Assembly: GCF_003350925.1 (NCBI RefSeq)
Contig: NZ_KZ857177.1
Span: 132,689 to 196,688 of the forward strand
DNA length: 64,000 bases
Reading direction: 5' to 3'
Source of the DNA: Dyella tabacisoli
GTDB lineage: Bacteria > Pseudomonadota > Gammaproteobacteria > Xanthomonadales > Rhodanobacteraceae
Shown here: piece by piece, positions 17,903 to 29,075 of the stretch
Layout: every line of letters begins with the position of its first letter
Numbering within the stretch: position 1 is the stretch's first letter
The notes under the pieces: model-generated
Database searches by the model: none
What the model was told of the DNA's origin: nothing
Seen by the model: only the letters and a program-made list of their open reading frames with translations
Made by a program: the position numbers and the translations under genes

Positions 17903-18835
17903 ATGCCATTGAGCTTGAACCCGCAAACCCGTCTGCTGGTGATCGCGCCGCATCCCGATGATGAAACGATCGGTACCGGCGGCTTGATTCAACAAGTGCG
18001 CGCGGCCGGTGGTGAGGTGCGGATCCTGTTGCTGACAGACGGTGATAACAACCCCTGGCCGCAGCGTTGGCTGGAGCGGCGGTTGTGGATCGGTGCGGCT
18101 GAGCGCGCACGTTGGGGACGGCGCAGGCGGGGCGAGGTCGAACGGGCTTTGCGCAAGCTCGATGTTCCGGCCCAGGCGCTGCATGCGTTCGGCTGGCCGG
18201 ATATGGGCATCAGCGTATCTTTACGGCAAGACTTTGCGCCGCTGCTGAGCGCCATGACACAACAGGTGCAGGCATACCGGCCGAATGTGATTGCGCTGCC
18301 CGCCTTGGGCGACCGTCATCCCGACCACAGTGCGGCACATGTGTTGTTGCGTCTGGCGCTGACCGGGCAGGCCGAGTTGCCGACCCTGCTGACGTATCTG
18401 GTCCATGGCCATGCCGCTGAACAGCCATCGGAGCGCATGCTTATCGACAGTACGGCGGTACAACAATCCACGAAATTGTCCGCCATGGCAGAGCATCACA
18501 GTCAGATGGCGCTGAGTGCCGCCCGGATGTTGCGACTGGCTGGTCGCCAGGAGCGCTATGAACGAGTCGAGCCGGTAAAACGGCAAGGCTTGCTGTGTTC
18601 GCTGCCATGGCAACCCTCACCACTATGGCTGCCCTGGTTGCGCCTGACATTGGCTGGACACGCCGGGGTACGGGTTTGGAGCTGGAATGAGGCGCCACGG
18701 GTTCGCGATGCCGCCGGCCGACACGCCTTGCAGTTGCCGCCGGAGATGGACGGGCAGGGCACGTTATTTATCAAGCTGCACCTTGATCTGCCGTCGCCCT
18801 GGATCTTCGATCGTTGGGGCTGGTGGGAGGTTTGA
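17903..18835 (+). CDS. PIG-L family deacetylase
   Basis: A 310-residue PIG-L/LmbE-fold protein. The zinc motif HPDDE is in VIAPHPDDETIGTGG (residues 13-27), and a second metal-binding HPDH is in LGDRHPDHSAAH near 138. These metalloenzymes remove acetyl groups from N-acetylglucosaminyl substrates in glycolipids, sugars or thiols; the substrate here is unknown. After about residue 225 comes an extra domain of about 85 residues, rich in Trp and Leu, with no recognised family. The ATG at 17903 begins right before the conserved core; a longer open frame runs back into holB but lacks support. Its position between holB and pilZ looks like an insertion into the older order. Confidence 0.87.
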   Translation: MPLSLNPQTRLLVIAPHPDDETIGTGGLIQQVRAAGGEVRILLLTDGDNNPWPQRWLERRLWIGAAERARWGRRRRGEVERALRKLDVPAQALHAFGWPDMGISVSLRQDFAPLLSAMTQQVQAYRPNVIALPALGDRHPDHSAAHVLLRLALTGQAELPTLLTYLVHGHAAEQPSERMLIDSTAVQQSTKLSAMAEHHSQMALSAARMLRLAGRQERYERVEPVKRQGLLCSLPWQPSPLWLPWLRLTLAGHAGVRVWSWNEAPRVRDAAGRHALQLPPEMDGQGTLFIKLHLDLPSPWIFDRWGWWEV

Positions 18836-19145
18836 GGGGGGGAGGGAAAGGGAACGGGGAACGGGGAACATGTAGTTCGAGTGGCGATTGTGGTGCCGCG
18901 TTCTTTTTTGACCTTTCTTTGTTTTTTCTCTTGCTTTTTTGCTCCTGCTTTTTAGGCTTTTCCCCGTTCCCCGTTCCCCGTTCCCCGTTCCCCGTTCCCC
19001 GTTCCCCGTTCCCCGTTCCCCGTTCCCCGTTCCCCGTTCCCCGTTCCCCGTTCCCCGTTTCGTTCCCCGTGAAATTCATCCCACCGCCAGGTGGACGCCT
19101 GCGCTAGGATGACTGTCATATTTCGATGCTTGTTGGGGGCAACGC
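18836..19145. repeat. Heptamer tandem array with opposing inverted copies
   Basis: This 310-base gene-free stretch holds 14 perfect head-to-tail copies of TTCCCCG (18960-19057), then a damaged unit and one more copy (19063-19069). Two copies of the complementary unit CGGGGAA lie at 18855-18868. Between them is a pyrimidine-rich, low-GC spacer with several T runs (about 18900-18959). Transcribed, the opposing copies could pair across the spacer. No frame, CRISPR spacer or terminator is seen. A ribosome binding site for pilZ may be GGGGGC near 19134. Confidence 0.92.
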
Positions 19146-19502
19146 ATGAATCCTGTGGTCAACGCCCGTCAGGGCATTTTGTCGCTGAAGATCAAGGATA
19201 AGGCGGCGCTTTATAACGCCTATATGCCGTTCCTCAAGTCCGGCGGGCTGTTTACGCCTACGGCTCAGCGCTATGAGTTGGGTGACGAGGTGGTGTTGCT
19301 GGTCAACTTCACCGATGAGGGTGAGCGCTTGTCGGTAGCCGGCAAAGTAGTGTGGATTTCACCGATTGGCGCCCAAGGTAATCGCACTGCCGGTATCGGC
19401 GTGCAGTTCAGTGATTCGTCCGATGGCGAGGCGGCGCGTATCCGAATCGAGAACATGTTGGCCGGCATGGTCGAGTTGGAGCGCCCCACTCACACCATGT
19501 AA
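19146..19502 (+). CDS. pilZ: PilZ-domain type IV pilus protein
   Basis: A 118-residue single PilZ domain close to the pilus-assembly PilZ proteins of Xanthomonas and Pseudomonas, starting with MNPVVNARQGILSLKIKDK-like sequence. The canonical c-di-GMP residues (RxxxR and D/NxSxxG) are missing, as in that orthologue group, whose members bind PilB and FimX instead of the nucleotide. It is needed for pilus extension in those species. Usually it follows holB directly; here a PIG-L gene and repeat array intervene. A pilH-type gene is also in this window (53361-53726). Confidence 0.88.
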   Translation: MNPVVNARQGILSLKIKDKAALYNAYMPFLKSGGLFTPTAQRYELGDEVVLLVNFTDEGERLSVAGKVVWISPIGAQGNRTAGIGVQFSDSSDGEAARIRIENMLAGMVELERPTHTM

Positions 19503-19571
19503 CGCGCTAGCTATCTGCGAATCGCTCTCATCTTGTGCGGCTTAAGAGCAAGTCTAAGGCTCACAACAGGC

Positions 19572-19599
19572 TTGTTGTTGTTAGGCGCGCTGATACAAT
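19572..19599 (+). promoter_or_regulatory. Probable nuo operon promoter
   Basis: TTGTTG (19572-19577) and TACAAT (19594-19599) are spaced by 16 bases, about 130 bases before nuoA. The rest of the 230-base pilZ-nuoA spacer shows nothing else I recognise. Confidence 0.55.
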
Positions 19600-19732
19600 G
19601 TCGCGATTCCCGAATTCGATCGTGGAAAGTCGGACGCTCGCGGCCTGAACGCGGCGATCGTGGCTGGATAGCCCATGGCCTTAACCGGCCTACCGAACTC
19701 AAGTTGCCCGGACCGTTCCCCGACGGTCACTG

Positions 19733-20122
19733 ATGCGCCTTGTTGGCGCGGAGGTACGTTCCACCGTGCTTGCCGAATATTGGCCCATCCTGCTGTTCAT
19801 CGGCGTCGCCACTGGCCTGGGCCTGGCGTTGCTGGCTATTGGTTTGTTGGCGGGTCCGCGTCGACCCGAGGCGCACAAGCTCTCGCCTTACGAGTGCGGC
19901 TTTGAAGCGTTTGAAGACGCGCGCATGCGCTTCGACGTGCGCTACTACCTGCTCGCCATCCTGTTCATCATTTTCGATCTGGAAATCGCCTTCCTGTTTC
20001 CGTGGGCGGTGGTGTTCAACAAGATCGGCATCGTCGCGCTGATCGAAATGGCGCTGTTCCTGCTGCTCTTGGTGATCGGTTTCGCTTACGTGTGGAAAAA
20101 GGGAGCACTGGAATGGGAGTGA
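19733..20122 (+). CDS. nuoA: NADH-quinone oxidoreductase subunit A
   Basis: A 129-residue membrane subunit of complex I with three helices. The conserved loop [21 protein letters not shown] carries the acidic residues and Cys typical of NuoA/ND3. The ATG at 19733 is used; the GTG at 19769 ([10 protein letters not shown]) is a plausible shorter start. First gene of a complete nuoA-N operon in standard order; its end overlaps nuoB by 10 bases. Confidence 0.95.
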   Translation: MRLVGAEVRSTVLAEYWPILLFIGVATGLGLALLAIGLLAGPRRPEAHKLSPYECGFEAFEDARMRFDVRYYLLAILFIIFDLEIAFLFPWAVVFNKIGIVALIEMALFLLLLVIGFAYVWKKGALEWE

Positions 20123-20670
20123 TCTCATCTCTCGACCGGGTGATGCACAACCCGCAGCCGTTGAATCTGGTCGACGACATTCTGCGGCCGGCGGGCGATA
20201 ACCCGATCATCCAGCGCGGTTTCGCCACCACCAGTGTCGATGTGCTGATGAATTGGGCGCGCACCGGTTCCATGTGGCCGATGACCTTTGGCCTGGCCTG
20301 TTGCGCGGTAGAGATGATGCACGCCGGCGCCGCGCGACTGGATCTGGATCGCTATGGCGTGATCTTCCGTCCCAGCCCGCGCCAGTCCGATGTGATGATC
20401 GTGGCCGGCACCCTGGTCAACAAAATGGCCCCGGCGCTGCGCAAGGTCTACGACCAGATGCCCGATCCCAAGTGGGTGATCTCGATGGGTAGCTGCGCCA
20501 ATGGCGGCGGTTACTATCACTATTCCTATTCTGTGGTGCGCGGTTGCGACCGCATTGTGCCGGTGGACATTTATGTGCCGGGCTGCCCGCCGACGGCTGA
20601 AGCATTGATCCACGGCATTCTGCAGCTACAGAAGAAAATCCGTCGTACCAGCACCATCGCGCGTTCCTGA
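20113..20670 (+). CDS. nuoB: NADH-quinone oxidoreductase subunit B
   Basis: A 185-residue subunit that binds the terminal iron-sulfur cluster N2. The adjacent cysteine pair is in [10 protein letters not shown], with further ligands in [10 protein letters not shown] and [12 protein letters not shown]. The ATG at 20113 gives the family N-terminus and overlaps nuoA; the longer open frame from 20002 is spurious. Confidence 0.97.
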   Translation: MGVISSLDRVMHNPQPLNLVDDILRPAGDNPIIQRGFATTSVDVLMNWARTGSMWPMTFGLACCAVEMMHAGAARLDLDRYGVIFRPSPRQSDVMIVAGTLVNKMAPALRKVYDQMPDPKWVISMGSCANGGGYYHYSYSVVRGCDRIVPVDIYVPGCPPTAEALIHGILQLQKKIRRTSTIARS

Positions 20671-20680
20671 GGCGCCGCCC

Positions 20681-21409
20681 ATGACCGACACCCCATCGAA
20701 CTCGCTGGTCGAGCGTTTATCCGCGCGATTCGGCGGCACCTTGACTATCAGCATTGCCCGCAACGAGGTCACGGCCGAGCTGTCCGCCGCGGATCTGATC
20801 GCGGTGACCACCGCATTGCGCGACGAGGCACCATTCCGTTTCAGCGAAATGATCGACCTCTGCGGCGTGGATTACCTCGGCTATGGCCAGACCGAGTGGG
20901 ATACCGAGACCGTTTCCGGCACCGGTTTTTCACGTGGTGTGGAAGGCGAGGCCATGGGTCGTTTCACCTGGGCCGACCGCCCGCGTGATGTCACCCAGCC
21001 ACGCCGTTTCGCCGCCGTCGTCCATTTGCTGTCGATCGAGCACAACCAGCGCATACGTTTGCGGGTTTTCTGCGAAGACGATTCGCTGCCGGTGGTGCCG
21101 TCGCTGACCACGGTATGGCCCGGCGCCAACTGGTTCGAGCGCGAGGCGTTCGATCTCTACGGCATCATTTTCGAAGGCCATCCCGATTTGCGTCGCATCC
21201 TGACCGACTACGGTTTCGTCGGTCATCCGTTCCGCAAAGACTTCCCGTTGATCGGCAATGTCGAGGTTCGTTACGACCCCGAGCAGAAGCGCGTGGTGTA
21301 CGAACCCGTGTCGATCGAGCCCCGCGTATTGGTGCCGCGCGTGATCCGTGACAACGCCGACCTGATGCAGGCCAAGGCCGAAGCCGCCGACAACTGGCGG
21401 GAGAATTGA
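20681..21409 (+). CDS. nuoC: NADH-quinone oxidoreductase subunit C
   Basis: A 242-residue 30-kDa-type subunit of the peripheral arm, separate from NuoD (not the NuoCD fusion seen in E. coli). The signature [27 protein letters not shown] is near residues 148-175, followed by [10 protein letters not shown]. The stop is 2 bases before the nuoD ATG. Confidence 0.96.
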   Translation: MTDTPSNSLVERLSARFGGTLTISIARNEVTAELSAADLIAVTTALRDEAPFRFSEMIDLCGVDYLGYGQTEWDTETVSGTGFSRGVEGEAMGRFTWADRPRDVTQPRRFAAVVHLLSIEHNQRIRLRVFCEDDSLPVVPSLTTVWPGANWFEREAFDLYGIIFEGHPDLRRILTDYGFVGHPFRKDFPLIGNVEVRYDPEQKRVVYEPVSIEPRVLVPRVIRDNADLMQAKAEAADNWREN

Positions 21410-21411
21410 GC

Positions 21412-22665
21412 ATGCAGGAAATTCGCAATTACACGATGAACTTCGGCCCGCAGCATCCGGCCGCCCATGGCGTGTTGCGCCTGGTGCTGGAGATGGACGG
21501 CGAGACCATTGTTCGCGCCGATCCGCACGTGGGTCTGCTTCATCGCGGCACTGAAAAGCTGGCTGAGTCCAAGCCGTTCAATCAGTCGATCGGCTATATG
21601 GATCGCCTCGATTACGTGTCGATGATGTGCAACGAGCATGCCTATGTGAAGGCCATCGAGAACCTGATGGGGATCGAGGCGCCGGAGCGTGCGCAATACA
21701 TCCGCACCATGTTCGACGAGATCACCCGCATCCTGAATCACCTGATGTGGATTGGCTCGAACGCGCTCGATCTAGGCGCCATGGCCGTCTTCCTCTACGC
21801 GTTCCGCGAACGCGAAGAGTTGATGGACGTTTATGAGGCCGTATCCGGCGCGCGCATGCATGCGACGTACTACCGCCCCGGCGGCGTGTACCGCGATCTG
21901 CCCGCGCAGATGTCGCAGTACCGCGAGTCGCCGTGGCACAAGGGCAAGGATCTCAAGCGGCTGAATAGCTGGCGCGAAGGTTCGATGCTCGACTTCCTCG
22001 ACGCGTTCACCGCTGATTTCCCCGCGCGCGTGGACGAGTACGAAGAGCTGCTGACTAATAACCGCATCTGGAAGCAGCGTACTGTCGGCATCGGCGTGAT
22101 TTCGCCGGAGCTGGCCCAGCAATGGGGCATGACCGGCGCGATGCTGCGCGGCTCTGGCATCGCCTGGGATCTGCGTAAAAAACAGCCTTACGCGAAGTAC
22201 GCCGAGATGGATTTCGATATCCCGATAGGCGTCAACGGCGATTGCTACGACCGTTACCTGGTGCGCGTCGAAGAGATGCGCCAGTCCAATCGCATCATCA
22301 AGCAGTGCATTGACTGGCTGCGCGTCAACTCCGGCCCGGTGATGCTGAAAAACTTCAAGGTCTCGCCGCCGTCCCGCGAGGAAATGAAGGAGGACATGGA
22401 AGCCCTCATCCATCACTTCAAGTTGTTCACCGAAGGCTACGGCGTGCCGGCCGGTGAAACGTATGCGGCCGTCGAAGCGCCCAAGGGCGAGTTCGGTTGC
22501 TATTTGGTTTCCGATGGTGCCAACAAGCCGTTCCGCGTGCATCTGCGCGCGCCGGGTTTTGCCCATCTGTCGTCGATGGATCCCATCGTGCGCGGTCACA
22601 TGCTGGCCGACGTGGTCGCGATGATCGGCACCTATGACCTCGTGTTCGGCGAAGTCGATCGCTGA
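21412..22665 (+). CDS. nuoD: NADH-quinone oxidoreductase subunit D
   Basis: A 417-residue 49-kDa-type subunit lining the quinone site. [16 protein letters not shown] is at residues 10-25 with the quinone-site His, and [21 protein letters not shown]-like sequence and the C-terminal DLVFGEVDR are all present. The ATG at 21412 follows the nuoC stop directly. Confidence 0.97.
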   Translation: MQEIRNYTMNFGPQHPAAHGVLRLVLEMDGETIVRADPHVGLLHRGTEKLAESKPFNQSIGYMDRLDYVSMMCNEHAYVKAIENLMGIEAPERAQYIRTMFDEITRILNHLMWIGSNALDLGAMAVFLYAFREREELMDVYEAVSGARMHATYYRPGGVYRDLPAQMSQYRESPWHKGKDLKRLNSWREGSMLDFLDAFTADFPARVDEYEELLTNNRIWKQRTVGIGVISPELAQQWGMTGAMLRGSGIAWDLRKKQPYAKYAEMDFDIPIGVNGDCYDRYLVRVEEMRQSNRIIKQCIDWLRVNSGPVMLKNFKVSPPSREEMKEDMEALIHHFKLFTEGYGVPAGETYAAVEAPKGEFGCYLVSDGANKPFRVHLRAPGFAHLSSMDPIVRGHMLADVVAMIGTYDLVFGEVDR

Positions 22666-22683
22666 GCCGGAGGAAAAATACTT

Positions 22684-23211
22684 ATGAAAGCCACCGGACA
22701 ATACGAGCAGGTCAAGCATGTCGACCCGCTCACCGCACTCACCGAGCACACCCGCCATCACATCGATGAGTGGGTGGCGAAGTTTCCGCCCGATCGCAAG
22801 CGCTCGGCCGTCATCCAGGCGCTGTTTGCCGCTCAGGAGCAGAACCAGGGGTTTCTTACCGACGAGCTGATTACCGCCGTCGCCAAGTATCTCGATCTGC
22901 CCGCGGTGTGGGCCTACGAGGTCGCCAGCTTCTATTCGATGCTGGAAACCAAGCCGGTCGGTCGTAACAACGTGGCGATCTGCACCAATATTTCCTGCTG
23001 GCTCAATGGCGCCGAGGATCTGGTGCGGCATTGCGAGAAAAAACTCGGCGTGAAACTCGGCGAAAGTACGCCGGACGGCCGCGTCTATCTCAAGCGCGAA
23101 GAAGAATGCATCGCCGCCTGCTCCTGCGCGCCGGCGATGACTGTCAACGGGCATTACCACGAGCGTCTCTCGGTCGAAAAGATCGACGAGATTCTCGATG
23201 GCTTGAAGTAA
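22684..23211 (+). CDS. nuoE: NADH-quinone oxidoreductase subunit E
   Basis: A 175-residue 24-kDa-type subunit with a thioredoxin-like [2Fe-2S] domain. The four cluster cysteines are in ICTNISCWL and in ECIAACSCAPAM. The N-terminal helical half has the family VASFYSML. GGAGGA before the ATG is the ribosome binding site. Confidence 0.96.
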   Translation: MKATGQYEQVKHVDPLTALTEHTRHHIDEWVAKFPPDRKRSAVIQALFAAQEQNQGFLTDELITAVAKYLDLPAVWAYEVASFYSMLETKPVGRNNVAICTNISCWLNGAEDLVRHCEKKLGVKLGESTPDGRVYLKREEECIAACSCAPAMTVNGHYHERLSVEKIDEILDGLK

Positions 23212-23226
23212 GGCGAGGCTAGGTCA

Positions 23227-24537
23227 ATGGCAGTCGGACCCGCACCCCAAGAACATCAAGTCGTCTTCACCACGCTGCATTTCGACAAGCCGTGGGCGAT
23301 GGACAGCTACACCCAGGTGGGTGGCTATGAAGCGTGGAAGAAAATTCTCGCCGAGAAGCCCGATCCGACGACGTTGATCGATGAAATCAAGAAGAGCAAT
23401 CTGCGCGGCCGTGGCGGCGCTGGCTTTCCCACCGGCTTGAAGTGGTCCTTCATGCCCAAGGGCACTATGCAGAAGTACATCCTGTGCAATTCGGACGAGT
23501 CCGAGCCGGGTACCTGCAAAGACCGCGACATTCTGCGCTACAACCCGCATGCGGTGATCGAAGGCATGGCGATTGCGTGCTATTGCACCGGCTCCAGCGT
23601 GGCTTACAACTATTTGCGCGGTGAGTTTCATCATGAGCCCTTCGAGCATTTCGAAGAGGCGCTGAAGGAGGCTTACGCGGCAGGCTTGCTCGGCAAGAAC
23701 ATCCAGGGCACCGGTCTCGACATCGATATCTACGGTGCGCTCGGCGCCGGCGCTTACATCTGCGGCGAAGAAACCGCCTTGATGGAGTCGTTGGAAGGCA
23801 AGAAAGGCCAGCCGCGCTTCAAGCCGCCGTTCCCGGCCAACTTTGGTCTGTACGGCAAGCCGAGCACGATCAACAACACCGAGACCTATGCTTCGGTGCC
23901 GTCGATTTTGCGTAAGGGCGCCGATTGGTTCCTGGCTCAGAGCAAGACCAAGAACGGTGGCCCGAAGGTGTTCTCGGTGTCCGGTTGCGTGCAGAAAGGC
24001 GGCAACTTCGAAGTGCCGCTCGGCACCACGTTCGACGAATTGCTGGAGATGGCCGGTGGCCTGCGTCCCGGCCGTACCCTGAAGGGCGCGGTGCCCGGCG
24101 GTGTCTCGATGCCGGTGCTGACCGCCGAGCAACTGAAAGGCCTGCCGATGGATTACGACACCTTGCGCGATCTCAAGACCGGTCTCGGCTCGGGCGCGAT
24201 CGTGGTGCTCGACGACAGCGTGTGCACAGTGCGTTTCACCCGCCGCATCTCGCAGTTCTTCCATAAAGAATCCTGCGGTCAGTGCACGCCGTGCCGCGAA
24301 GGTACCGGCTGGATGCACCGCGTGCTGGATCGCATCGTCGAAGGGAAGGGCACGATGGACGACTTGCACCGCCTCAAGGCGATTGCCGGCCAGATCGAAG
24401 GCCATACCATTTGTGCGTTCGGTGAAGCCGCCGCGTGGCCGGTGCAGGGCTTCCTGCGCCAGTTCTGGCATGAATTCGAGTACTACATCGAAAACGGTCG
24501 CTCGATTGTCGACGATAAGCTTGGAGCCGCCGCATGA
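23227..24537 (+). CDS. nuoF: NADH-quinone oxidoreductase subunit F
   Basis: A 436-residue 51-kDa-type subunit where NADH hands electrons to FMN. The FMN/NADH glycine loop is [13 protein letters not shown] near residue 61, [11 protein letters not shown] near 175, and the [4Fe-4S] N3 ligands are in [11 protein letters not shown] with a later Cys in HTICAFG. Its last codon overlaps nuoG (ATGA). Confidence 0.97.
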   Translation: MAVGPAPQEHQVVFTTLHFDKPWAMDSYTQVGGYEAWKKILAEKPDPTTLIDEIKKSNLRGRGGAGFPTGLKWSFMPKGTMQKYILCNSDESEPGTCKDRDILRYNPHAVIEGMAIACYCTGSSVAYNYLRGEFHHEPFEHFEEALKEAYAAGLLGKNIQGTGLDIDIYGALGAGAYICGEETALMESLEGKKGQPRFKPPFPANFGLYGKPSTINNTETYASVPSILRKGADWFLAQSKTKNGGPKVFSVSGCVQKGGNFEVPLGTTFDELLEMAGGLRPGRTLKGAVPGGVSMPVLTAEQLKGLPMDYDTLRDLKTGLGSGAIVVLDDSVCTVRFTRRISQFFHKESCGQCTPCREGTGWMHRVLDRIVEGKGTMDDLHRLKAIAGQIEGHTICAFGEAAAWPVQGFLRQFWHEFEYYIENGRSIVDDKLGAAA

Positions 24538-26861
24538 GTGCGCAGCCCGCCAACCAGACCGCCCCCGATCTGCTGAATATCGAGATCGACGGTAAGCCGA
24601 CCCAGATCCGCAAGGGCGCCATGATCATCGAGGCGGCGGACGCCATCGGTGTGGCGATTCCGCGCTTCTGCTATCACCGCAAACTGCCGATCGCCGCGAA
24701 CTGCCGTATGTGCCTGGTCGAGGTGGAGATGGGCGGCAAGCCCATGCCCAAGCCGCAGCCGGCCTGCGCCACGCCGGTGGCTGAAGGCATGAGGGTACAG
24801 ACCCGTTCCGGTGTCGCGCTGAAGTATCAGCGTGACGTGATGGAGTTCTTGCTCATCAATCATCCGCTGGACTGCCCGATCTGCGATCAGGGCGGCGAGT
24901 GCGAGCTGCAAGACGTTGCGCTCGGCTACGGCCGCAGCGTGTCGCGCTACACCGAGCGCAAGCGCACCATCGCCGATGAAAACATCGGGCCGCTGGTAGC
25001 TACCGAGATGACCCGCTGCATTCAGTGCACCCGTTGTGTGCGCTTTACCAGCGAGATCGCCGGCACCTACGAATTGGGTGGCATGAGCCGTGGCGACAAT
25101 CTGCAGATCGGTACCTACATCGGCAAAACGATCGAGACCGAGCTGTCCGGCAATATCATCGACGTTTGCCCGGTCGGTGCGCTGACCAATAAGCCCTTCC
25201 AGTTCCAGGCGCGCGCCTGGGAGCTGATCGCCAAGCCGTCGATCGGCTACCACGATGCGCTGGGTTCCAACCTGTGGCTGCATTCCCGCCGCGGCGAAGT
25301 GCTGCGCACCGTGCCGCGCGACAACGAGGCCGTCAACGAATGTTGGTTGTCCGACCGTGACCGCTACAGCCACCAAGGTCTGTATGCAGCCGATCGCATC
25401 AACGCGCCGCAAGTGAAGCGCAATGGCCAATGGCAGACCACGACCTGGGAAGACGCGCTGAACGTCGCTGCCGAAGCACTGAAGAAAGTATCCGGCGACG
25501 AGTTGGGCCTGCTGCTGCATCCGGCAACCTCGAACGAAGAGGGTGATCTGCTGGTGCGTCTGGCGCGCGGTCTCGGCAGTGCGCACATCGACCATCGTCT
25601 GCGTCAGCTCGATTTCGCCGACAACGCGACCGCGCAGGCTTTCGCGCTGCCGGTGGCCGAGCTCGATCATGCGCATGCGCTGTTGCTGGTCGGTTCCGAC
25701 TTGCGTCATGAACTGCCGCTGCTCAATCACCGTGTGCATCAGGCGGTGAAGAAGGGCGCCAAAGTTTTTGCGGTTAATCCCGCCGAATTCGATTTCAACT
25801 ACCCCCTGGCGCACGAAGCTGTGGTCGCGCCGCAGTATCTGGTCGATGCCATGCTGGTCTTGGCCAAGGCCGCGGCCGAGTCTGGCGCCGCTGTGCCGGT
25901 GCTTCTTGCCGACTCGTTGGCCAGCGTGCAGGCTACCGACGAAGCGCGTGCAGCGATCGGCGCTCTCAAGTCGGGCCGCGCGGCGGTGATTGTCGGCGAA
26001 GCCGCCGTCACTCATCCGCAGGCTTCCTGGTTGCGTGCGATTGCTCGCTTTATCGCCGAGGCGACGGGTGCCGGCTATAACGAACTTCCCGTTGGCGCGA
26101 ATGCGCTGGGTCTGGCCCGTGTCGGCGCCGTTCCTGGCGCTGCTGGCCTGGACGCACAAGCGATGCTGGCGCAGCCGCGTAAGGCCTATGTGTTGTTTGG
26201 TGTTGAGCCGCCGCATGATTTCGCCGATGGCACAGCTACGCTGAAAGCACTGCGCGCCGCCGAGCATGTGGTGGCGTTCAGCGCCTATGCCAGCGCGGCC
26301 TTGCGTGAAGTCGCCGAGGTGATTTTGCCGATCGCGCTGTTGCCGGAAAACGACGCCAGTCTGGTGAACGTCGATGGCATGCTGCAAAACGTAGCCGCCG
26401 GTGCATCCGCACCGGGCGAAGCGCGGCCGGGCTGGAAAGTGCTGCGTGCATTGGGCGGTGAGCTGAAGTTGGCCGGTTTTGAGTTCGACGATCTCGCCGG
26501 TTTACGTGCTGGCATCGTCGAACGCGCTTCAGCACCGCGTGCAGCACTGGCTACACGTGCGGCGAGCAGCGGCTTGAGCCGCCTGGCGACGTGGCCGATC
26601 TATCGCACCGATGCTGTGCTGCGTCGGGCCAAGGCACTCGGCGAGCACCCGCTTAACCGCGCGGCAGCGGTGCGCTTGAACGCTGACGAAGCTCAGCGCC
26701 AAGGGCTGACCGGCGCTGCACAGGCGCGCATCGCCGACTCGGTACTGCCGGTGGTGATCGATGCATCGGTACCCGATGGCGCTGTGTGGATCGAAGCCGC
26801 GCATGACTTGACCGCCACGCTGCCGCCTTACGGCGCAGCCATCACCCTGAGCAAGGCATAA
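24534..26861 (+). CDS. nuoG: NADH-quinone oxidoreductase subunit G
   Basis: A 775-residue 75-kDa-type subunit. The N-terminal 220 residues hold the clusters: a [2Fe-2S] ferredoxin domain ([18 protein letters not shown]), the His-ligand region [18 protein letters not shown], and [10 protein letters not shown] with a later Cys in DVCPVGALT. The long remainder is the molybdopterin-oxidoreductase-like domain without cofactor. An alanine-rich C-terminal third is less conserved, as usual. Confidence 0.96.
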   Translation: MSAQPANQTAPDLLNIEIDGKPTQIRKGAMIIEAADAIGVAIPRFCYHRKLPIAANCRMCLVEVEMGGKPMPKPQPACATPVAEGMRVQTRSGVALKYQRDVMEFLLINHPLDCPICDQGGECELQDVALGYGRSVSRYTERKRTIADENIGPLVATEMTRCIQCTRCVRFTSEIAGTYELGGMSRGDNLQIGTYIGKTIETELSGNIIDVCPVGALTNKPFQFQARAWELIAKPSIGYHDALGSNLWLHSRRGEVLRTVPRDNEAVNECWLSDRDRYSHQGLYAADRINAPQVKRNGQWQTTTWEDALNVAAEALKKVSGDELGLLLHPATSNEEGDLLVRLARGLGSAHIDHRLRQLDFADNATAQAFALPVAELDHAHALLLVGSDLRHELPLLNHRVHQAVKKGAKVFAVNPAEFDFNYPLAHEAVVAPQYLVDAMLVLAKAAAESGAAVPVLLADSLASVQATDEARAAIGALKSGRAAVIVGEAAVTHPQASWLRAIARFIAEATGAGYNELPVGANALGLARVGAVPGAAGLDAQAMLAQPRKAYVLFGVEPPHDFADGTATLKALRAAEHVVAFSAYASAALREVAEVILPIALLPENDASLVNVDGMLQNVAAGASAPGEARPGWKVLRALGGELKLAGFEFDDLAGLRAGIVERASAPRAALATRAASSGLSRLATWPIYRTDAVLRRAKALGEHPLNRAAAVRLNADEAQRQGLTGAAQARIADSVLPVVIDASVPDGAVWIEAAHDLTATLPPYGAAITLSKA

Positions 26862-26865
26862 GCAC

Positions 26866-27894
26866 ATGGGCGAACAGATCTTCAATCAGTTGCTGGTGCC
26901 GATCTTCTACATCGTGTGCATCGCACTGCCGCTGATTATCGCGGTGGCGATGTTTGTGTACTGGGAGCGCAAGGTCATCGGTTGGATGCACGTGCGCATG
27001 GGGCCGAACAAAATCGGTCCACTGGGCTTGCTGCAGGCCTTTGCCGACGTGTTCAAGTTGTTGTTCAAGGAAGTGATTCTGCCGACCAAGGCGAACCGTT
27101 TCCTTTATTACCTGGCACCCTTGCTGGCGTTGATCCCCGCGCTTGCCGCATGGGCGGTGATCCCGTTCAGCGAAAAGATGGTGCTGGCCAATGTCAACGC
27201 GGGTTTGTTGTACTTGCTGGCGATGACCTCGTTGGGCGTGTACGGCATCATCCTGGCCGGCTGGGCTTCCAACTCGCGTTACGCGCTGCTCGGCGCCATG
27301 CGTTCGGCCGCGCAGGTGATTTCCTATGAACTGGCGATGGGCCTGTGCCTGGTTTGCGTGCTGGTGCTGGCGGGTTCCTTGAACCTCACCGATATCGTGC
27401 ATGCGCAGACGGGTAGCAAAGGCATTTTCGACTGGTTCTGGTGGCCGTTGTTGCCGGTGTTCGTGATCTATTTCATCTCCGGCGTGGCAGAAACCAACCG
27501 CGCACCGTTCGACGTGGCAGAAGGCGAGTCGGAGATTGTCGCCGGCTTCCATGTGGAATATTCGGGTTCGGCGTTCGCGATCTTCTTCTTGGCCGAATAC
27601 GCCAACATGATCTTGATAAGCTTTCTGGCGCCGATTTTGTTTTGCGGCGGCTGGCTCTCGCCGTTCCCGGTGAGCTGGGGCTTGATCGGGCAGGGCGGCT
27701 TCTATTGGTTGTTCATCAAGGCCTTTCTGTTCGCCTTCTTGTTCTTGTGGTTCCGCGCCAGCTTTCCCCGCTATCGCTATGACCAGATCATGCGTCTGGG
27801 CTGGAAAGTGTTTATTCCCATTGCTATCGCATGGGTTCTCGTCGCCGGCTGCATGAAGTATTTCGGCTGGGTCAGCATCGGCACGGGAGGCTGA
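26866..27894 (+). CDS. nuoH: NADH-quinone oxidoreductase subunit H
   Basis: A 342-residue membrane subunit with eight or nine helices at the junction of the two arms. [21 protein letters not shown] (residues 24-44) and the loop [27 protein letters not shown]-type acidic segment contribute to the quinone channel and proton path. The ATG at 26866 lies 4 bases after the nuoG stop. Confidence 0.97.
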   Translation: MGEQIFNQLLVPIFYIVCIALPLIIAVAMFVYWERKVIGWMHVRMGPNKIGPLGLLQAFADVFKLLFKEVILPTKANRFLYYLAPLLALIPALAAWAVIPFSEKMVLANVNAGLLYLLAMTSLGVYGIILAGWASNSRYALLGAMRSAAQVISYELAMGLCLVCVLVLAGSLNLTDIVHAQTGSKGIFDWFWWPLLPVFVIYFISGVAETNRAPFDVAEGESEIVAGFHVEYSGSAFAIFFLAEYANMILISFLAPILFCGGWLSPFPVSWGLIGQGGFYWLFIKAFLFAFLFLWFRASFPRYRYDQIMRLGWKVFIPIAIAWVLVAGCMKYFGWVSIGTGG

Positions 27895-27899
27895 AGACT

Positions 27900-28391
27900 A
27901 TGTCTCGCATTACTCACTATTTTAAAAGTCTGTTGTTGATCGAGTTGGCCAAGGGCATGTGGTTAACCTTGCGCTACATGTTCAAGCCGAAGTACACGAT
28001 GCGCTATCCGATGGAGCACATCCCCAAATCGAACCGTTTCCGTGGCCTGCATGCGCTGCGTCGGTATGCGAACGGTGAGGAGCGTTGCATCGCCTGCAAA
28101 TTGTGCGAAGCGGTATGTCCGGCACTGGCGATTACCATCGATTCGGCGCCGCGCGAAAGCGACGGTCAGCGCCGCACCACGCGTTACGACATCGACCTGT
28201 TCAAGTGCATCTTCTGCGGCTTTTGCGAAGAAAGCTGCCCGGTCGATTCGATCGTGGAAACCCATATTCACGAATATCACTTCGAACATCGCGGTGAAAA
28301 CATTGTGACTAAGCCGCAGTTGCTAGCAATTGGCGACCGCTTCGAGCAGGACATCGCCGCCGCTCGCGCTCAAGACGCGGCGTACCGCTGA
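27900..28391 (+). CDS. nuoI: NADH-quinone oxidoreductase subunit I
   Basis: A 163-residue subunit with two [4Fe-4S] clusters (N6a, N6b). The two motifs are [12 protein letters not shown] and [12 protein letters not shown], each CxxCxxCxxxCP. The N-terminal amphipathic region contacts the membrane arm. The ATG at 27900 gives the normal length. Confidence 0.97.
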   Translation: MSRITHYFKSLLLIELAKGMWLTLRYMFKPKYTMRYPMEHIPKSNRFRGLHALRRYANGEERCIACKLCEAVCPALAITIDSAPRESDGQRRTTRYDIDLFKCIFCGFCEESCPVDSIVETHIHEYHFEHRGENIVTKPQLLAIGDRFEQDIAAARAQDAAYR

Positions 28392-28403
28392 GGTCCATGA
28401 ATC

Positions 28404-29075
28404 ATGATTGATCCGCAGCTATTCCAACTCATTTGCTTCTACGCCTTCGGTGCGGTCACCGTCGGTGCTGCACTAGGCGTCATCAGCTTGCGCAATACGG
28501 TGCATGCCGTGCTGTCGCTGGTGCTGACCTTTTTCAGCACGGCTTGCATCTGGCTGCTGGCCGAAGCCGAATTTCTCGCTATCGCCCTGATCGTGGTCTA
28601 CGTCGGTGCGGTGATGGTGCTGTTCCTGTTCGTGGTGATGATGCTCGACATCGAACAGGAGAAGGTGCGCGAAGGTTTCATTCGCTATCTGCCGGTCGGC
28701 ATCATTGTTGCCCTCATCATGCTCGGTGAAATGGTGGCGCTGATCGGTGTGCGCGCCATGCATGCGCAGACCATGGGCGAAAATCCGGCCACGGCGATGG
28801 GCGTATCCAATACCGAATGGCTGGGCAATGCGTTGTATACGCAATTCCTGCTGCCCTTCGAAATCGCTGCCTTGATTCTTACCGTGGGCGTGGTTGCTGC
28901 GGTTGCATTGACCTTGCGTCACCGCGGCGGCGCGCGTCACCAGAGCGCCAGCCAACAGGTCAGCGTCAATCCGCGCGATCGCGTGCGGTTGGTCAAGATG
29001 GCGACCGAATATCCCGCATCGGTGCAGCCCGCCCCGGCGCAGCCGTCTGCCGGCGATCAGGAGACCAAGCCATGA
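28404..29075 (+). CDS. nuoJ: NADH-quinone oxidoreductase subunit J
   Basis: A 223-residue membrane subunit with five helices. The core [20 protein letters not shown] near residues 60-85 is the ND6/NuoJ hallmark with its pi-bulge helix. A hydrophilic tail of about 45 residues rich in Gln, Pro and Ala follows the last helix. The stop overlaps nuoK. Confidence 0.95.
   Translation: MIDPQLFQLICFYAFGAVTVGAALGVISLRNTVHAVLSLVLTFFSTACIWLLAEAEFLAIALIVVYVGAVMVLFLFVVMMLDIEQEKVREGFIRYLPVGIIVALIMLGEMVALIGVRAMHAQTMGENPATAMGVSNTEWLGNALYTQFLLPFEIAALILTVGVVAAVALTLRHRGGARHQSASQQVSVNPRDRVRLVKMATEYPASVQPAPAQPSAGDQETKP

Noticed and set aside
18960-19069. Direct repeats that might be a CRISPR array
   Set aside because: The unit is 7 bases, head to tail with no spacers, and no cas gene is present.
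21772-23160. Long antisense frame across nuoD-nuoE
   Set aside because: It is fully opposite well-supported genes, and it has the His/Arg-rich, low-complexity make-up of a high-GC shadow.
24483-26387. 634-codon antisense frame across nuoG
   Set aside because: A shadow of nuoG; no family motif, and nuoG is intact on the other strand.
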